A stretch of DNA of 64,000 bases from Ureibacillus thermophilus (GCF_042657185.1 NZ_JBHSNN010000059.1), one strand, 5' to 3'; positions 27,073 through 36,159 are shown, numbered from the stretch's first letter. Program-made: numbers and translations. Notes: generated by a model from the letters alone, not told the origin.

Positions 27073-27163
27073 AATGTTGCCGGACTATTCGTCCTTCCCT
27101 CCTTTACATATGCGCATCCCTGACGGCGGCTGGTTCCGTATTACTATTATAAAGTAAAACAAA

Positions 27164-27194
27164 TGAAAAAAACCCGTAGAAGAACAAACGGGCT
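27164..27194 (-). terminator. Terminator after secE
   Basis: On the minus strand AGCCCGT and ACGGGTT arms around a ten-base loop, followed by TTTTTTTC. It separates secE from nusG, so NusG probably depends mainly on its own promoter. Confidence 0.75.
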
Positions 27195-27223
27195 ATTTTC
27201 AAAAAATATGTTTACTCAAATAA

Positions 27224-27409
27224 TTATATATTTAAATACCAACGGAACAATTCAGAAACACCTAAATCCACTAGCAGAAAGAAGAGCGCGAAAAAGATTA
27301 CCGTCGTCACTACAACTACTGTGTATTTTGTAAGCTCTTTACTTTTCGGCCAGCTTGTCTTCCTCATTTCTGTCACGACTTCTTGCAGAAACTTTTTAAT
27401 TTTGCCCAT
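27224..27409 (-). CDS. secE: Preprotein translocase subunit SecE
   Basis: SecE clamps the two halves of SecY in the protein translocation channel. The 61-residue, single-helix form is typical of Gram-positives. A short amphipathic stretch (KKFLQEVVTEMRKTSWPKSKELTKYT) leads into one transmembrane helix (VVVVTTVIFFALFFLLVDLG). It follows rpmG in the conserved rpmG-secE-nusG order. Confidence 0.95.
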   Translation of the reverse strand: MGKIKKFLQEVVTEMRKTSWPKSKELTKYTVVVVTTVIFFALFFLLVDLGVSELFRWYLNI

Positions 27410-27453
27410 TCTCGCTTAACCTCCGAATAACTCATCTATGTTCTCTATATCAA

Positions 27454-27597
27454 CTAGCGGGTTTGTTTGTGCAACGTATGCCGTTTGCAATGTGGACAAT
27501 ACTTTTTTAGCATCAATCTAGTTGTATTTTCTTTTTCAGGGTAAGTGTAATTTCGCGAACCACACTCTTCACAGCATAAAACGATTTTCTTTGCCAT
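27454..27597 (-). CDS. rpmG: 50S ribosomal protein L33 (zinc-binding type)
   Basis: A short gene for a 47-residue protein beginning MAKKIVLCCEECGSRNYTYP. Two CxxC pairs, CEEC and CPHC, make this the zinc-holding (C+) L33 type. Bacilli often keep a second, cysteine-free copy for zinc starvation, but none is in this window. It starts at the ATG at 27597 and ends in TAG at 27454. It lies between sigH and secE, exactly where Bacillus rpmG is found. Confidence 0.95.
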   Translation of the reverse strand: MAKKIVLCCEECGSRNYTYPEKENTTRLMLKKYCPHCKRHTLHKQTR

Positions 27598-27679
27598 AAG
27601 AATAACCTCTATTCTGGCATTTTATCTTTTAAAGACTAACACCAAAAAAACAAGCTGTCAATAATAGCAAATATAGTTT

Positions 27680-28327
27680 TCAAATAATTTCTCCATTTTC
27701 TAAATGGCGCTCTAATTTTCGCTTGACTCTTTGTAACGCATTGTCAATGGATTTCACATGGCGATTTAATTCTTCAGAGATTTCATTATAGGATTGTCCA
27801 TCCAAGTATAATGAAAGTACTTGTTGTTCAAGTTCGCTCAATATTTCACTGATTTTTTCCTCCAAATGGGAGTACTCTTCACGATTAATCATTAAATGTT
27901 CAGGGTTTTCAGATTCCGCACCTGTTATGACGTCCATCAACGTCCGATCGGATTCTTCATCATAAATCGGCTTATCTAATGAAACATAAGAATTGAGCGG
28001 AATATGTTTTTGGCGCGTAGCTGTCTTAATAGCCGTAATAATTTGACGCGTAATACATAATTCCGCAAAAGCTTTGAAGGAAGTTAATTTATCCCCTTTA
28101 AAATCTCTCACAGCTTTATATAAGCCAATCATGCCTTCTTGGATGATATCTTCCTTATCCGCCCCGATTAAAAAATAAGAACGCGCTTTTGTTTTTACGA
28201 ATACCCGATATTTATTAATTAAATAATCCAACGCCTCTGTATTCCCTTGGTGCACTAGTTCGACAAGCTGTTCATCCGTTAGCTCTTCAAAAGATTGTGC
28301 TGTTTGCGATTGCTCTGTTTTTAGCAA
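27680..28327 (-). CDS. sigH: RNA polymerase sigma-H factor
   Basis: SigH directs early sporulation, competence and stationary-phase genes. Sigma region 2 is very well kept (ALDYLINKYRVFVKTKARSY, GADKEDIIQEGMIGLYKAVR), as is region 4 with its helix-turn-helix (SYNEISEELNRHVKSIDNAL). A TTG at 28327 is the most likely start, with GGGG-type Shine-Dalgarno bases eight upstream, giving 215 residues against about 218 in Bacillus. Codons at 28336 (GTG) and 28393 (TTG) are weaker options. The gene supports a spore-forming host. Confidence 0.95.
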   Translation of the reverse strand: MLKTEQSQTAQSFEELTDEQLVELVHQGNTEALDYLINKYRVFVKTKARSYFLIGADKEDIIQEGMIGLYKAVRDFKGDKLTSFKAFAELCITRQIITAIKTATRQKHIPLNSYVSLDKPIYDEESDRTLMDVITGAESENPEHLMINREEYSHLEEKISEILSELEQQVLSLYLDGQSYNEISEELNRHVKSIDNALQRVKRKLERHLENGEII

Positions 28328-28397
28328 CGGCCTCACCCCAGACGTATAAATCGTATTAGGAACAGTATATATGAGTTGGAAAATATAGGTCAATGAG

Positions 28398-28910
28398 TTA
28401 TTTTAACCCTCTTCTCCATTTTTCAAAGGTTAACTCTACTTCTTTCGATAATGGAATTCTAGATTTCGGCCTTTCTTTCTGCGATGTTTCCACCTTTTTT
28501 GATATATTTGATTGAATAATCTCCAATTCTATTTCTAGTTCACGGGCTGATTTTCTCAAAGCGCCGTTTCCAAATATAACGTTTTGTTCAGTCATGTCGG
28601 AGGTGGCGACATAAATTTGGACTTTCCGCTTTTTTAATTCATTTGACAATTTTTCGATTCGTTCATCCGCCGTTTCATTCTTTTTGGTATAAATAACTTC
28701 CACCGAATTTTGAAGATAAGATCTTTCGGCTCCTGAAACATGGTATGCATCAAATACGACTATGACGCGCCACCCCATCACCGCCTGGTATTCTGCCAAG
28801 AGTTCCACCAGGCGGTTTCTCGCCTCCTCCAAATTGGTATCTTTTAAAGACCGCAATTCTTTCCAAGCACCAATCATATTGTAACCGTCAACGATTAAAA
28901 TGTTCTCCAT
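28398..28910 (-). CDS. rae1: Ribosome-associated endoribonuclease Rae1 (YacP, NYN domain)
   Basis: A 170-residue NYN/PIN-like nuclease. In Bacillus, Rae1 enters the ribosomal A site and cleaves certain mRNAs in a translation-dependent way. The N-terminal acidic signature ILIVDGYNMIGAW, then VIVVFDAYHV and IYVATSDMTEQ, hold the conserved Asp residues of the family. It lies between rlmB and sigH with two-base and four-base gaps, as in Bacillus, so one operon. Confidence 0.92.
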   Translation of the reverse strand: MENILIVDGYNMIGAWKELRSLKDTNLEEARNRLVELLAEYQAVMGWRVIVVFDAYHVSGAERSYLQNSVEVIYTKKNETADERIEKLSNELKKRKVQIYVATSDMTEQNVIFGNGALRKSARELEIELEIIQSNISKKVETSQKERPKSRIPLSKEVELTFEKWRRGLK

Positions 28911-28912
28911 GA

Positions 28913-29662
28913 CTAATCATTCACTTCTTGCCTTTTTCGATACACTTCATACATTAATAATGCCGCTGCAACAGAAGCATTCAATGAATTGACGTGTCCA
29001 ACCATTGGCAAAGAATAGAGAAAATCGCATTTTTCCTTCAGTAGACGGCTCATACCTTTCCCTTCGCTTCCGATAATGATTGCTAAAGGCAAGGCAGCAT
29101 CCATTTTTCGATAATCAATGCTACCTTTTGCATCTGTCCCCGCAATCCAAAGGCCTCTTTCTTTTAATTCATCTACCGTTTGAGCCAAATTGTTCACCCG
29201 GCAAACAGGAACATGCTCAATTGCCCCGGTAGATGCTTTCGCTACCGTTGCAGTAAGACCTACAGAACGTCTCTTGGGTATAATTATACCATGAACGCCA
29301 ATCGCATCAGCAGTTCTGATAATAGAACCTAAATTATACGGATCTTCTAATTCATCTAAAATGATGAAAAACGGATCTTCCTTTCTTTCTTTCGCCACCT
29401 GAAACAAGTCATCCAGCTCCGCATATTTATAAGCAGCCACAGAAGCGGCAATCCCTTGATGATTAGCGTTTGTTAACTGGTCAATTTTTTTCTTTGGCAC
29501 ATATTGTATAAATACTCCGCGTTCACGAGCTAAATCTAGCAATTCTTTAATCCCAGATTTTTTCACGCCTTCGCTAATCCAAATTTTATTGATTTCCCGC
29601 CCTGAACGAAGGGCTTCCAACACCGGGTTCTTTCCAGCAATGATTTCTCCATTCTCGCTCAT
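28913..29662 (-). CDS. rlmB: 23S rRNA 2'-O-methyltransferase RlmB/TrmH family (YacO)
   Basis: A 249-residue SPOUT methyltransferase with an N-terminal L30e-like substrate-binding domain (GKNPVLEALRSGREINKIWI). The C-terminal knotted SAM domain shows motifs DPYNLGSIIRTADA (motif 1), IIIGSEGKGMSRL (motif 2) and VGHVNSLNASVAAALLMYE (motif 3). The family methylates G2251 of 23S rRNA or tRNA riboses; the exact target here is inferred. It overlaps the mrnC stop by four bases. Confidence 0.92.
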   Translation of the reverse strand: MSENGEIIAGKNPVLEALRSGREINKIWISEGVKKSGIKELLDLARERGVFIQYVPKKKIDQLTNANHQGIAASVAAYKYAELDDLFQVAKERKEDPFFIILDELEDPYNLGSIIRTADAIGVHGIIIPKRRSVGLTATVAKASTGAIEHVPVCRVNNLAQTVDELKERGLWIAGTDAKGSIDYRKMDAALPLAIIIGSEGKGMSRLLKEKCDFLYSLPMVGHVNSLNASVAAALLMYEVYRKRQEVND

Positions 29663-30072
29663 TTCGCGCCTCCTTTCTCTTCTTCAACGATTTGTATTGC
29701 GTAATCAATAATTTTGTTGACGCGCTCATATTGCTTCGTCAAATATAGAGAACCTAGAATTGCTTCAAATCCAGAGCTGTTGCGATAAGTTATCACATCC
29801 GTATTTTTCGGGACAGTGCCGGATTTTGCATTGCGGCCCCTTCTAAAAATCGCCAGTTCTTCATCCGTTAAAAACTGTTCTTCTATCATGCGACGGACAA
29901 TCATAGATTGAGCTTTGGCAGAAACATATTTCGTTGCCTCATGGTGCAGCGTATTTGGCTTCATGCGGCCGCTCAAAAGCAAATGTTCTCTGATGTGCAG
30001 TTCCAACACCGCATCTCCCATATAAGCTAAGGCAAGTGCATTCATTTGATTGACATCTACAAGTTGGGTCAT
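29659..30072 (-). CDS. mrnC: Mini-ribonuclease III (MrnC)
   Basis: A 137-residue RNase III domain without a double-stranded RNA-binding domain. In Bacillus it matures 23S rRNA ends. The catalytic block ALAYMGDAVLELHIREHLL holds the acidic residues of the RNase III signature, and RRGRNAK and NSSGFEAILGSLYL complete the active site. It begins one base after cysS and overlaps rlmB, so it is translated as part of the cysS operon. Confidence 0.94.
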   Translation of the reverse strand: MTQLVDVNQMNALALAYMGDAVLELHIREHLLLSGRMKPNTLHHEATKYVSAKAQSMIVRRMIEEQFLTDEELAIFRRGRNAKSGTVPKNTDVITYRNSSGFEAILGSLYLTKQYERVNKIIDYAIQIVEEEKGGAK

Positions 30073-30073
30073 A

Positions 30074-31477
30074 TTATGAACCTCGTTTCCAACGGGTACC
30101 TTGACGTGTATCTTCCAAAATTATATTCATTTTCAATAGTTGATCTCGAATTTCATCTGCCCGTTTGAAATCACGATTCTTTCGTGCAATGTTCCGCTCT
30201 TCAATCAATTTTTCAATTTCTTCATCCAAAATTTCTTTCTCTTGCGCTAAGTTAATTCCTAATACGCCACTTAGCACATCAAAAGTTTCAATAAATGCTT
30301 TTAATACTTTTTCATCGGTATTAGCTTGGTTTATATACGTATTAGCAATTCGCGCCAGCTCAAATAAAACGGAAATGGCATTTGCTGTATTGAAATCATC
30401 GTCCATTTCTCTTTCAAATTCTTTTTTTAACTCATCAATTTTTTGCAAATACTCTTCACTTTGTTCCGCAAGATTTGTAGCCGAATTTAAGCGATGCTCC
30501 AAGTTCGAATAAGCTGTGCGCAAACGCTCTAATCCGCTTCGAGCCGATTCAATCAATTCTTGAGAGAAATTGATTGGATGGCGATAATGTACAGATAGCA
30601 TGAAAAATCTTAACACTTGCGGATCGATTTTTTGGATAATGTCATGGACTAATACAAAATTTCCTAATGATTTAGACATTTTTTCATTATCGATATTAAT
30701 ATATCCATTATGCATCCAATAACGGGCAAAAGGTTTTCCAGTATAACTTTCGGATTGGGCAATTTCATTTTCGTGGTGAGGGAATGTTAAATCTTGCCCT
30801 CCAGCATGGATATCAATAGTATCTCCTAAATGAGTTCGAGCCATCACAGAGCATTCAATATGCCAACCAGGCCGCCCTTTTCCCCAAGGACTCTCCCAAT
30901 AGATTTCCCCCGGTTTTGCCGCTTTCCAGAGGGCAAAATCCAGCGGGTCTTCTTTCTTTTCACCCGGTTCAATGCGGGCGCCCACTTTCAAGTCATCAAT
31001 AGATTGATGGCTGAGCTTTCCATATTCCTCAAATTTGCGCGTGCGGAAATAGACATCCCCTTGAGATTCGTAAGCATATCCTTTATCCACCAAGACTTGA
31101 ATAAACTCAATAATATCATTCATATGCTCCGTTACTCTAGGATGCACATCCGCTTTCTTGCATCCGAGAGCCGTAATATCTTCAAAATAGGCATTGATGA
31201 AGCGTTCCGTAAGTTCAAAAACCTCTTCTCCCAACTCATTGGCCGCTTTAATTATTTTGTCGTCCACATCTGTAAAGTTTGATACGTATTTTACTTCATA
31301 GCCTTTATATTGCAAATATCTGCGAACTGTATCATATACAATCGCCGGACGGGCATTTCCAATGTGTATATAGTTATAAACAGTTGGTCCGCATACGTAC
31401 ATTTTTACTTTTCCTTCTTCAAGAGGAACAAAAGGCTCTTTCTTTCTTGTCAGCGTGTTGTAAATCTGAATTACCAT
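30074..31477 (-). CDS. cysS: Cysteinyl-tRNA synthetase
   Basis: It charges tRNA-Cys. The 467-residue class I synthetase has the HIGH-type motif HIGNARP, zinc-binding residues including the Cys in YVCGPTVYNYIH, ECSVMARTHLG and HHENEIAQSE, and the KMSKS loop (KMSKSLGN). The ATG at 31477 follows AAAGGAGAGACTGCT. The frame extends to 31525 without support. A T-box leader with a cysteine specifier lies upstream, so expression should rise when tRNA-Cys is uncharged. No cysE precedes it, unlike in Bacillus subtilis. Confidence 0.97.
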   Translation of the reverse strand: MVIQIYNTLTRKKEPFVPLEEGKVKMYVCGPTVYNYIHIGNARPAIVYDTVRRYLQYKGYEVKYVSNFTDVDDKIIKAANELGEEVFELTERFINAYFEDITALGCKKADVHPRVTEHMNDIIEFIQVLVDKGYAYESQGDVYFRTRKFEEYGKLSHQSIDDLKVGARIEPGEKKEDPLDFALWKAAKPGEIYWESPWGKGRPGWHIECSVMARTHLGDTIDIHAGGQDLTFPHHENEIAQSESYTGKPFARYWMHNGYINIDNEKMSKSLGNFVLVHDIIQKIDPQVLRFFMLSVHYRHPINFSQELIESARSGLERLRTAYSNLEHRLNSATNLAEQSEEYLQKIDELKKEFEREMDDDFNTANAISVLFELARIANTYINQANTDEKVLKAFIETFDVLSGVLGINLAQEKEILDEEIEKLIEERNIARKNRDFKRADEIRDQLLKMNIILEDTRQGTRWKRGS

Positions 31478-31579
31478 AGCAGTCTCTCCTTTACAAAATT
31501 CCAATCTTTTCATTTTTCCGGACAATGTTCATCTATAACTAAATTACCATCTTTTTTATAAAAGAAGTCAATAACTTAA

Positions 31580-31785
31580 TAAAAAAACGCCCCCATCATA
31601 TTTCTATGACAGAGACGCTCTTTTGCGCGGTTCCACTCTGATTGAAAGCATCATGCTTTCCCCTCGTTTGTCGATAACGGCGACTTGCCGACTTGCCTAC
31701 TTTCTTTCAGCAAAGCGCTCAAAGGTGCATTTCCGTAAAATAGAGGTTTAGGTCACTTTCAGCCAATGGTGACCCTCTCTGTCAA
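31580..31785 (-). ncRNA. T-box riboswitch, cysteine specifier, upstream of cysS
   Basis: The minus strand carries the T-box motif TGGAACCGCG at 31635-31626. It is followed by a terminator stem (from about 31618 to 31588) and a run of seven T. The likely specifier is TGC (31729-31727) within GAAATGCACC, a Cys codon. TGGA is the T-box form that pairs with an acceptor end bearing discriminator U, which tRNA-Cys has. Uncharged tRNA-Cys should stabilise the antiterminator and allow cysS transcription. Confidence 0.93.
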
Positions 31786-31830
31786 ACATATTTTACGTAC
31801 TTCTCCTTTTCAACGCTTTTCCATATGCAA

Positions 31831-33291
31831 TTAGTTTACGAACTTTTCTAAACGGGCTAACACTTTTTCTTTTCCTACCAACTCAATCGTATTAGCTAAA
31901 TCTGGACCGTGCGTTTGGCCTGTTGTCGCCACACGGATTGGCATAAATAAGTTTTTCCCTTTATAGCCAGTTTCTTTTTGCACTTCTTTCATCGATGCTT
32001 TAATGGAAGGAGCATCGAATGTTTCTAACGCTTCCAACTGACGTTTAAAGGCTGAAATGACATCTTTTACATGCTCCCATGCCAACACTTCTTTTGCTTC
32101 CTCGTCATATTCCACTTCATCTTTAAAGAATAGGCTAGATAGTTCCACAATTTCTGCACCATAGCTCATTTGATTGTGGTACAAGCTAATCAATTTCGTT
32201 GCCCATTCTTTTTGTTCTTCATTTAATTCTTCAGGAAACAGACCGGCTTTTTGCAAGTGAGGCAATGAAAGTTCGACTACTTCCTCTAAAGATAATTTTT
32301 TAATGTATTGATTGTTCATCCATGTTAATTTATTCCGGTCAAACATGGATGGTGATTTGGATAAACGTTTTTCATCGAAAATTTTGATGAGTTCTTCTTT
32401 TGTAAAGATTTCTTCTTCCCCTTCTGGAGACCAGCCGAGCAATGCAAAGAAGTTGAACATGGCTTCCGGCAAATAGCCGAGTTCTTTATATTGGGAAACG
32501 AATTGGATAATGGATTCATCGCGTTTTGATAATTTTTTGTGATTTTCGTTCACAATGATTGTCAAATGGCCGAACTCAGGATATTCCCAGCCGAACGCAT
32601 CGAAAATCATCATTTGTTTTGGTGTATTGGATAAATGCTCTTCTCCGCGGAATACGTGAGTGATATCCATATAATGGTCATCAAGCACCACCGCAAAGTT
32701 ATAAGTAGGGATGCCATTGGCTTTCATGATTACCCAATCGCCGATATCTTTTGATTCAAATACAACTTCTCCGCGCACCATATCATTAAATTTATAAGTG
32801 ACATTTTCAGGAACTTTGAAGCGGATTGTATAAGGAATTCCTTGCGCTTCTTTTTCTGCAATTTCTTCTTTTGTTAAGTGGCGACATTTTCCATCATAAA
32901 CAGGAGCAGCCACGCCTTTTGCTCTTTGGGCTTCCCTTGAAGCTTCCAATTCTTCCGGCGTACAGAAGCATTTATAAGCTAAACCGCGTTCTAATAGTTC
33001 TTCTGCGTGTTTTTTATAAATCTCTAATCTTTCTGTTTGGCGATATGGCGCATAAGGCCCGCCGATTTCAGGGGATTCATCCGGAATGATTCCCAGCCAG
33101 CGCAAATTATCAAGCTGGGATGCTTCCCCTCCTTCAATATTGCGCTCTAAATCTGTATCTTCAATGCGGACAACAAATGTTCCATCATAATGTTTTGCGA
33201 ATAAATAGTTAAACAATGCCGTACGTGCTCCACCGATATGTAAATGACCGGTAGGACTTGGTGCATACCGAACACGAACTTTTTTTGCCAT
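31831..33291 (-). CDS. gltX: Glutamyl-tRNA synthetase
   Basis: A class I synthetase of 486 residues. It charges tRNA-Glu and, in Bacillota lacking GlnRS, also tRNA-Gln for later amidation by GatCAB. The HIGH-type motif is PTGHLHIGGARTALFN and the KMSKS-type loop is KKLSKRDES. Three ATGs in a row open the frame. The third, at 33291, has AGGAGG eight bases upstream and is preferred. It is the last gene before the cysS T-box. Confidence 0.96.
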   Translation of the reverse strand: MAKKVRVRYAPSPTGHLHIGGARTALFNYLFAKHYDGTFVVRIEDTDLERNIEGGEASQLDNLRWLGIIPDESPEIGGPYAPYRQTERLEIYKKHAEELLERGLAYKCFCTPEELEASREAQRAKGVAAPVYDGKCRHLTKEEIAEKEAQGIPYTIRFKVPENVTYKFNDMVRGEVVFESKDIGDWVIMKANGIPTYNFAVVLDDHYMDITHVFRGEEHLSNTPKQMMIFDAFGWEYPEFGHLTIIVNENHKKLSKRDESIIQFVSQYKELGYLPEAMFNFFALLGWSPEGEEEIFTKEELIKIFDEKRLSKSPSMFDRNKLTWMNNQYIKKLSLEEVVELSLPHLQKAGLFPEELNEEQKEWATKLISLYHNQMSYGAEIVELSSLFFKDEVEYDEEAKEVLAWEHVKDVISAFKRQLEALETFDAPSIKASMKEVQKETGYKGKNLFMPIRVATTGQTHGPDLANTIELVGKEKVLARLEKFVN

Positions 33292-33378
33292 CATCATTTC
33301 CTCCTAAGTTTTACAATAAAAAAACTTTATTTCTTCATTAAATCCTGCGATTTTCCATGCTCCCCTTGACTTTTGTAC

Positions 33379-33407
33379 ATTTTACCACTACAGCGCAGCA
33401 TTGAAAA
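33379..33407 (-). promoter_or_regulatory. Candidate promoter of gltX
   Basis: On the minus strand TTTTCA (33407-33402), a 17-base spacer and TAAAAT (33384-33379), in the 170-base gap between ispF and gltX. Confidence 0.45.
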
Positions 33408-33460
33408 GTTTATGAAAGGGAATAAATTTTGTCATTTCGAAAAGGAAATGGCTACATCAC

Positions 33461-33943
33461 TCAAGATGGTTTTTTTATTAATAATATGGTCGCTAATGCT
33501 GCGATTCCTTCTTCTCGTCCAACAAATCCCAATTTTTCAGTAGTCGTCGCTTTCACATTCACTTGGGATGGTTCTGCATGCAACAATTGTGCAATACGAT
33601 TTTTCATTTGTTCAATATAGGGAGCCATTTTTGGTTTTTGGGCCATAATGGTACAATCTACATTTCCAAGAACATAGCCTTTTTCTTCTACGATGTTCCA
33701 AATATATTCTAATAATTTTGCGGAGTCTGCATCCTTATACTGCGGATCCGTATCTGGAAAATGGCGGCCGATATCTCCTTCGCCAATCGCTCCAAGGGCT
33801 GCATCGGTGATTGCATGCAATAATACATCTGCATCGGAATGTCCTAAAAGCCCTTTAGTATGAGGTATTTCAATTCCGCCAATAATCAGCGGACGCCCTT
33901 CTTGAAAAGCATGAACGTCAAATCCTTGTCCAACCCGAAACAT
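33461..33943 (-). CDS. ispF: 2-C-methyl-D-erythritol 2,4-cyclodiphosphate synthase
   Basis: IspF makes the cyclodiphosphate intermediate of the MEP isoprenoid pathway. The 160-residue protein has the metal-binding GQGFDVHAF (Asp and His ligands), LLGHSDADVLLHAITDA and HFPDTDPQYKDADS. It ends in KATTTEKLGFVGREEGI, the CDP-binding loop. The ATG has only a weak ribosome binding site. A terminator separates it from ispD, so it may have its own promoter. Confidence 0.95.
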   Translation of the reverse strand: MFRVGQGFDVHAFQEGRPLIIGGIEIPHTKGLLGHSDADVLLHAITDAALGAIGEGDIGRHFPDTDPQYKDADSAKLLEYIWNIVEEKGYVLGNVDCTIMAQKPKMAPYIEQMKNRIAQLLHAEPSQVNVKATTTEKLGFVGREEGIAALATILLIKKPS

Positions 33944-34104
33944 ATACTAGCTGCATCTTCTGAAGACTAATTTAGCCTATAATGCAGCATTCACCATCCT
34001 TTACTGTAATCTATTGCAAATGACCAATTCATATATTAACATATTTCCCATTTGAATGGATTGTAAGCCTTTTTCACAAAAATTCTATTTAGGTAAAGTC
34101 AAAC

Positions 34105-34144
34105 AAGAAAAAGCCCCACTAATCAAGTTGATTGGTGAGGCTAC
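34105..34144 (-). terminator. Terminator after ispD
   Basis: On the minus strand AGCCTCACCAATCA pairs with TGATTAGTGGGGCT around ACT, followed by TTTTCTTG. The stem starts at the ispD stop codon. It splits ispD from ispF, which are often co-transcribed. Confidence 0.8.
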
Positions 34145-34836
34145 CTTTCAGTTTTCAACTGTCGATTTTTTAATATTGCTTCGCCAAAGATTAAATCTTC
34201 TTTCGTAGTAATTTTTATATTTTCATAACTGCTTTCTACAATATGGATTTCGTGGCCAAGGCGTTCCACCAGCATCGCTTCGTCAGTTCCTAAAAACCCG
34301 ACTTTTTCTGCTAGATCTTCCGCTTGGCGCAACAATTCAAAACGAAAAGCTTGCGGCGTTTGAATCGCCCATAAATCCTCCCGCTCCACTGTTTCCACAA
34401 TGATGCCTTCACGCACTTTTTTCATTGTATCTTTTGCACGGACGCCTGCGATGGCAGCGCCTTTTTCATAAGCCGTCTCCACCAACCGATCAATAACGGA
34501 TTGAAGAATAAAGGGCCTTGCCGCATCATGGACAAGAACGATATCCACATCTTTCATCACTTTTAAACAAGCGTGAACAGAATGTTGACGCTCCTTCCCA
34601 CCATTTGGTAAACCCTTTACCTTTGTAATGTTATATTCGTTTAATAAACGTTGGATATATTCTCTTTCTTCCGGCTTCACCGCCAAATAAATTCCTGTAC
34701 ACTTTGAATCCTTTTCAAAGACTTCAAGGGTATGAATCAGAATTGGTTTATCGGCTAAAGACAAAAATAATTTATTTGTTCCTGCCCCCATGCGTTTTCC
34801 ACTTCCGGCAGCAGGCAACACTACTTCGTAATCCAC
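34141..34836 (-). CDS. ispD: 2-C-methyl-D-erythritol 4-phosphate cytidylyltransferase
   Basis: IspD attaches CMP to MEP in the non-mevalonate isoprenoid pathway. The 231-residue protein has the nucleotide-binding N-terminus VLPAAGSGKRMGAGTNK, the GGKERQHSV loop, HDAARPF and the TPQAFRFELL segment. It follows yacL by 27 bases and precedes ispF, the normal Bacillus order. Confidence 0.96.
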   Translation of the reverse strand: MDYEVVLPAAGSGKRMGAGTNKLFLSLADKPILIHTLEVFEKDSKCTGIYLAVKPEEREYIQRLLNEYNITKVKGLPNGGKERQHSVHACLKVMKDVDIVLVHDAARPFILQSVIDRLVETAYEKGAAIAGVRAKDTMKKVREGIIVETVEREDLWAIQTPQAFRFELLRQAEDLAEKVGFLGTDEAMLVERLGHEIHIVESSYENIKITTKEDLIFGEAILKNRQLKTER

Positions 34837-34863
34837 AGACTCAACTCCTACATTTGCTGCGTT

Positions 34864-35955
34864 TTATGCGACTTGTTCATCTTTCGGTTTTGCAAAAATC
34901 ATACGTCCCGCAGAAGTTTGCAATACGCTTGTGACGGTAACCGTAATCGCTTGACCGATGTAATTGCGGCCGCCTTCAATTACAATCATTGTACCATCGT
35001 CTAAATAAGCAACACCTTGATTTTGTTCCTTGCCGTCTTTAATGACAACAACCTGCATATCTTCTCCTGGAATCACAACCGGCTTCACCGCATTGGCAAG
35101 CTCATTGATATTTAACACTTGCACATGGTGAAGTTCACATACTTTATTTAAATTAAAATCGTTAGTTAAAATTTTGGCGCCCATCTTTTTCGCAAGCCGA
35201 ACCAATTTTAAATCAACTTCTTGAACATCGTCAAAATCTTCTTCTGAAATCATGACTTTGACAGATTTCCCGTCCTGCAATCTTTTTAACATATCCAGAC
35301 CCCTTCGGCCACGGGTGCGTTTCAAGGAATCGCTGGAGTCGGCAATATGCTGCAATTCTGTCAATACAAATTGCGGCACAACTAAAACCCCTTCAATAAA
35401 TCCTGTCGTTGCAATATCTGCGATGCGGCCGTCAATAATAACGCTAGTATCCAACAGTTTATATAGCGTTTTTTCTTGGGGAGCTGATTGGCCATTATCT
35501 CCAGGCTTCTTTTTTGAACCTACGCCAGATTTTGAAAAGATTTGAGAAAGTTCTTCCCTCTTTTTAAAGCCGACTCTAAATCCTAAATAGCCCAGTATAA
35601 TTGATAAAATAATCGGCAAGAAGTCCGTGATGATGGGAATATTAATCCGCTCAATAGCAAACCCTACAAAATATGCTACAATTAAACCGACAATTAATCC
35701 TAGAGTACCAAAGAATAAGTCCGCTGCTGGAATTTTAAAAAGCACATCTTCCATCCAATTGATGAGTCTTACACAATAATCTGATAAAGAAAACGATAGA
35801 AGAAACAGCAATATTGCTCCGATTGCTACAGATGTATATGGATTATTTAACCAAGGACTGGATGATAAATTAATAATTTCATATAATGGCGGTAAAAAGA
35901 CAAACCCCAATGCCCCTCCAATAAACAGAAAAGCAATTTGAATAACCCTTTTCAA
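34864..35955 (-). CDS. PIN/TRAM domain membrane protein YacL
   Basis: A 363-residue protein with four predicted membrane helices in the first 125 residues, then a PIN nuclease-like domain (LLDTSVIIDGRIADIATTGF; ILTNDFNLNKVC) and a C-terminal TRAM RNA-binding domain (GVAYLDDGTMIVIEGGRNYIG). This is the YacL/PilT-like family, function not established. A TTG start at 35955 has AAGGAGGTG upstream. In Bacillus subtilis disA lies directly before it. Here radA does, with about 200 empty bases between. Confidence 0.9.
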   Translation of the reverse strand: MKRVIQIAFLFIGGALGFVFLPPLYEIINLSSSPWLNNPYTSVAIGAILLFLLSFSLSDYCVRLINWMEDVLFKIPAADLFFGTLGLIVGLIVAYFVGFAIERINIPIITDFLPIILSIILGYLGFRVGFKKREELSQIFSKSGVGSKKKPGDNGQSAPQEKTLYKLLDTSVIIDGRIADIATTGFIEGVLVVPQFVLTELQHIADSSDSLKRTRGRRGLDMLKRLQDGKSVKVMISEEDFDDVQEVDLKLVRLAKKMGAKILTNDFNLNKVCELHHVQVLNINELANAVKPVVIPGEDMQVVVIKDGKEQNQGVAYLDDGTMIVIEGGRNYIGQAITVTVTSVLQTSAGRMIFAKPKDEQVA

Positions 35956-36121
35956 TATGTGGCCACCTCCTTTTTTTGATATATTATCTTATTAATAATT
36001 ATACATCGTTCATGAATCCTTTGCGATTTGCAGCCCTCTTCCATGCGTAATTTGGACTTTTTTCCTTTTTGTTCATAAAAAATTAATTTATTTTTATCTT
36101 TACTTTTCCCAAATTTTCGTG

Positions 36122-36155
36122 AAAAAATGCCCATTGTTCTCAAATAATGGGCATT
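36122..36155 (-). terminator. Terminator after radA
   Basis: On the minus strand AATGCCCATT and AATGGGCATT arms around a ten-base loop, followed by TTTTCACG. It starts five bases after the radA stop, in the place where disA would begin in Bacillus. Confidence 0.8.
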
Positions 36156-36159
36156 CTTC

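Noticed and set aside
35952..36143. A 63-codon minus-strand frame in the radA-yacL gap, considered as a disA remnant
   Set aside because: It resembles neither DisA nor any other family, begins inside the radA terminator and ends over the yacL start.
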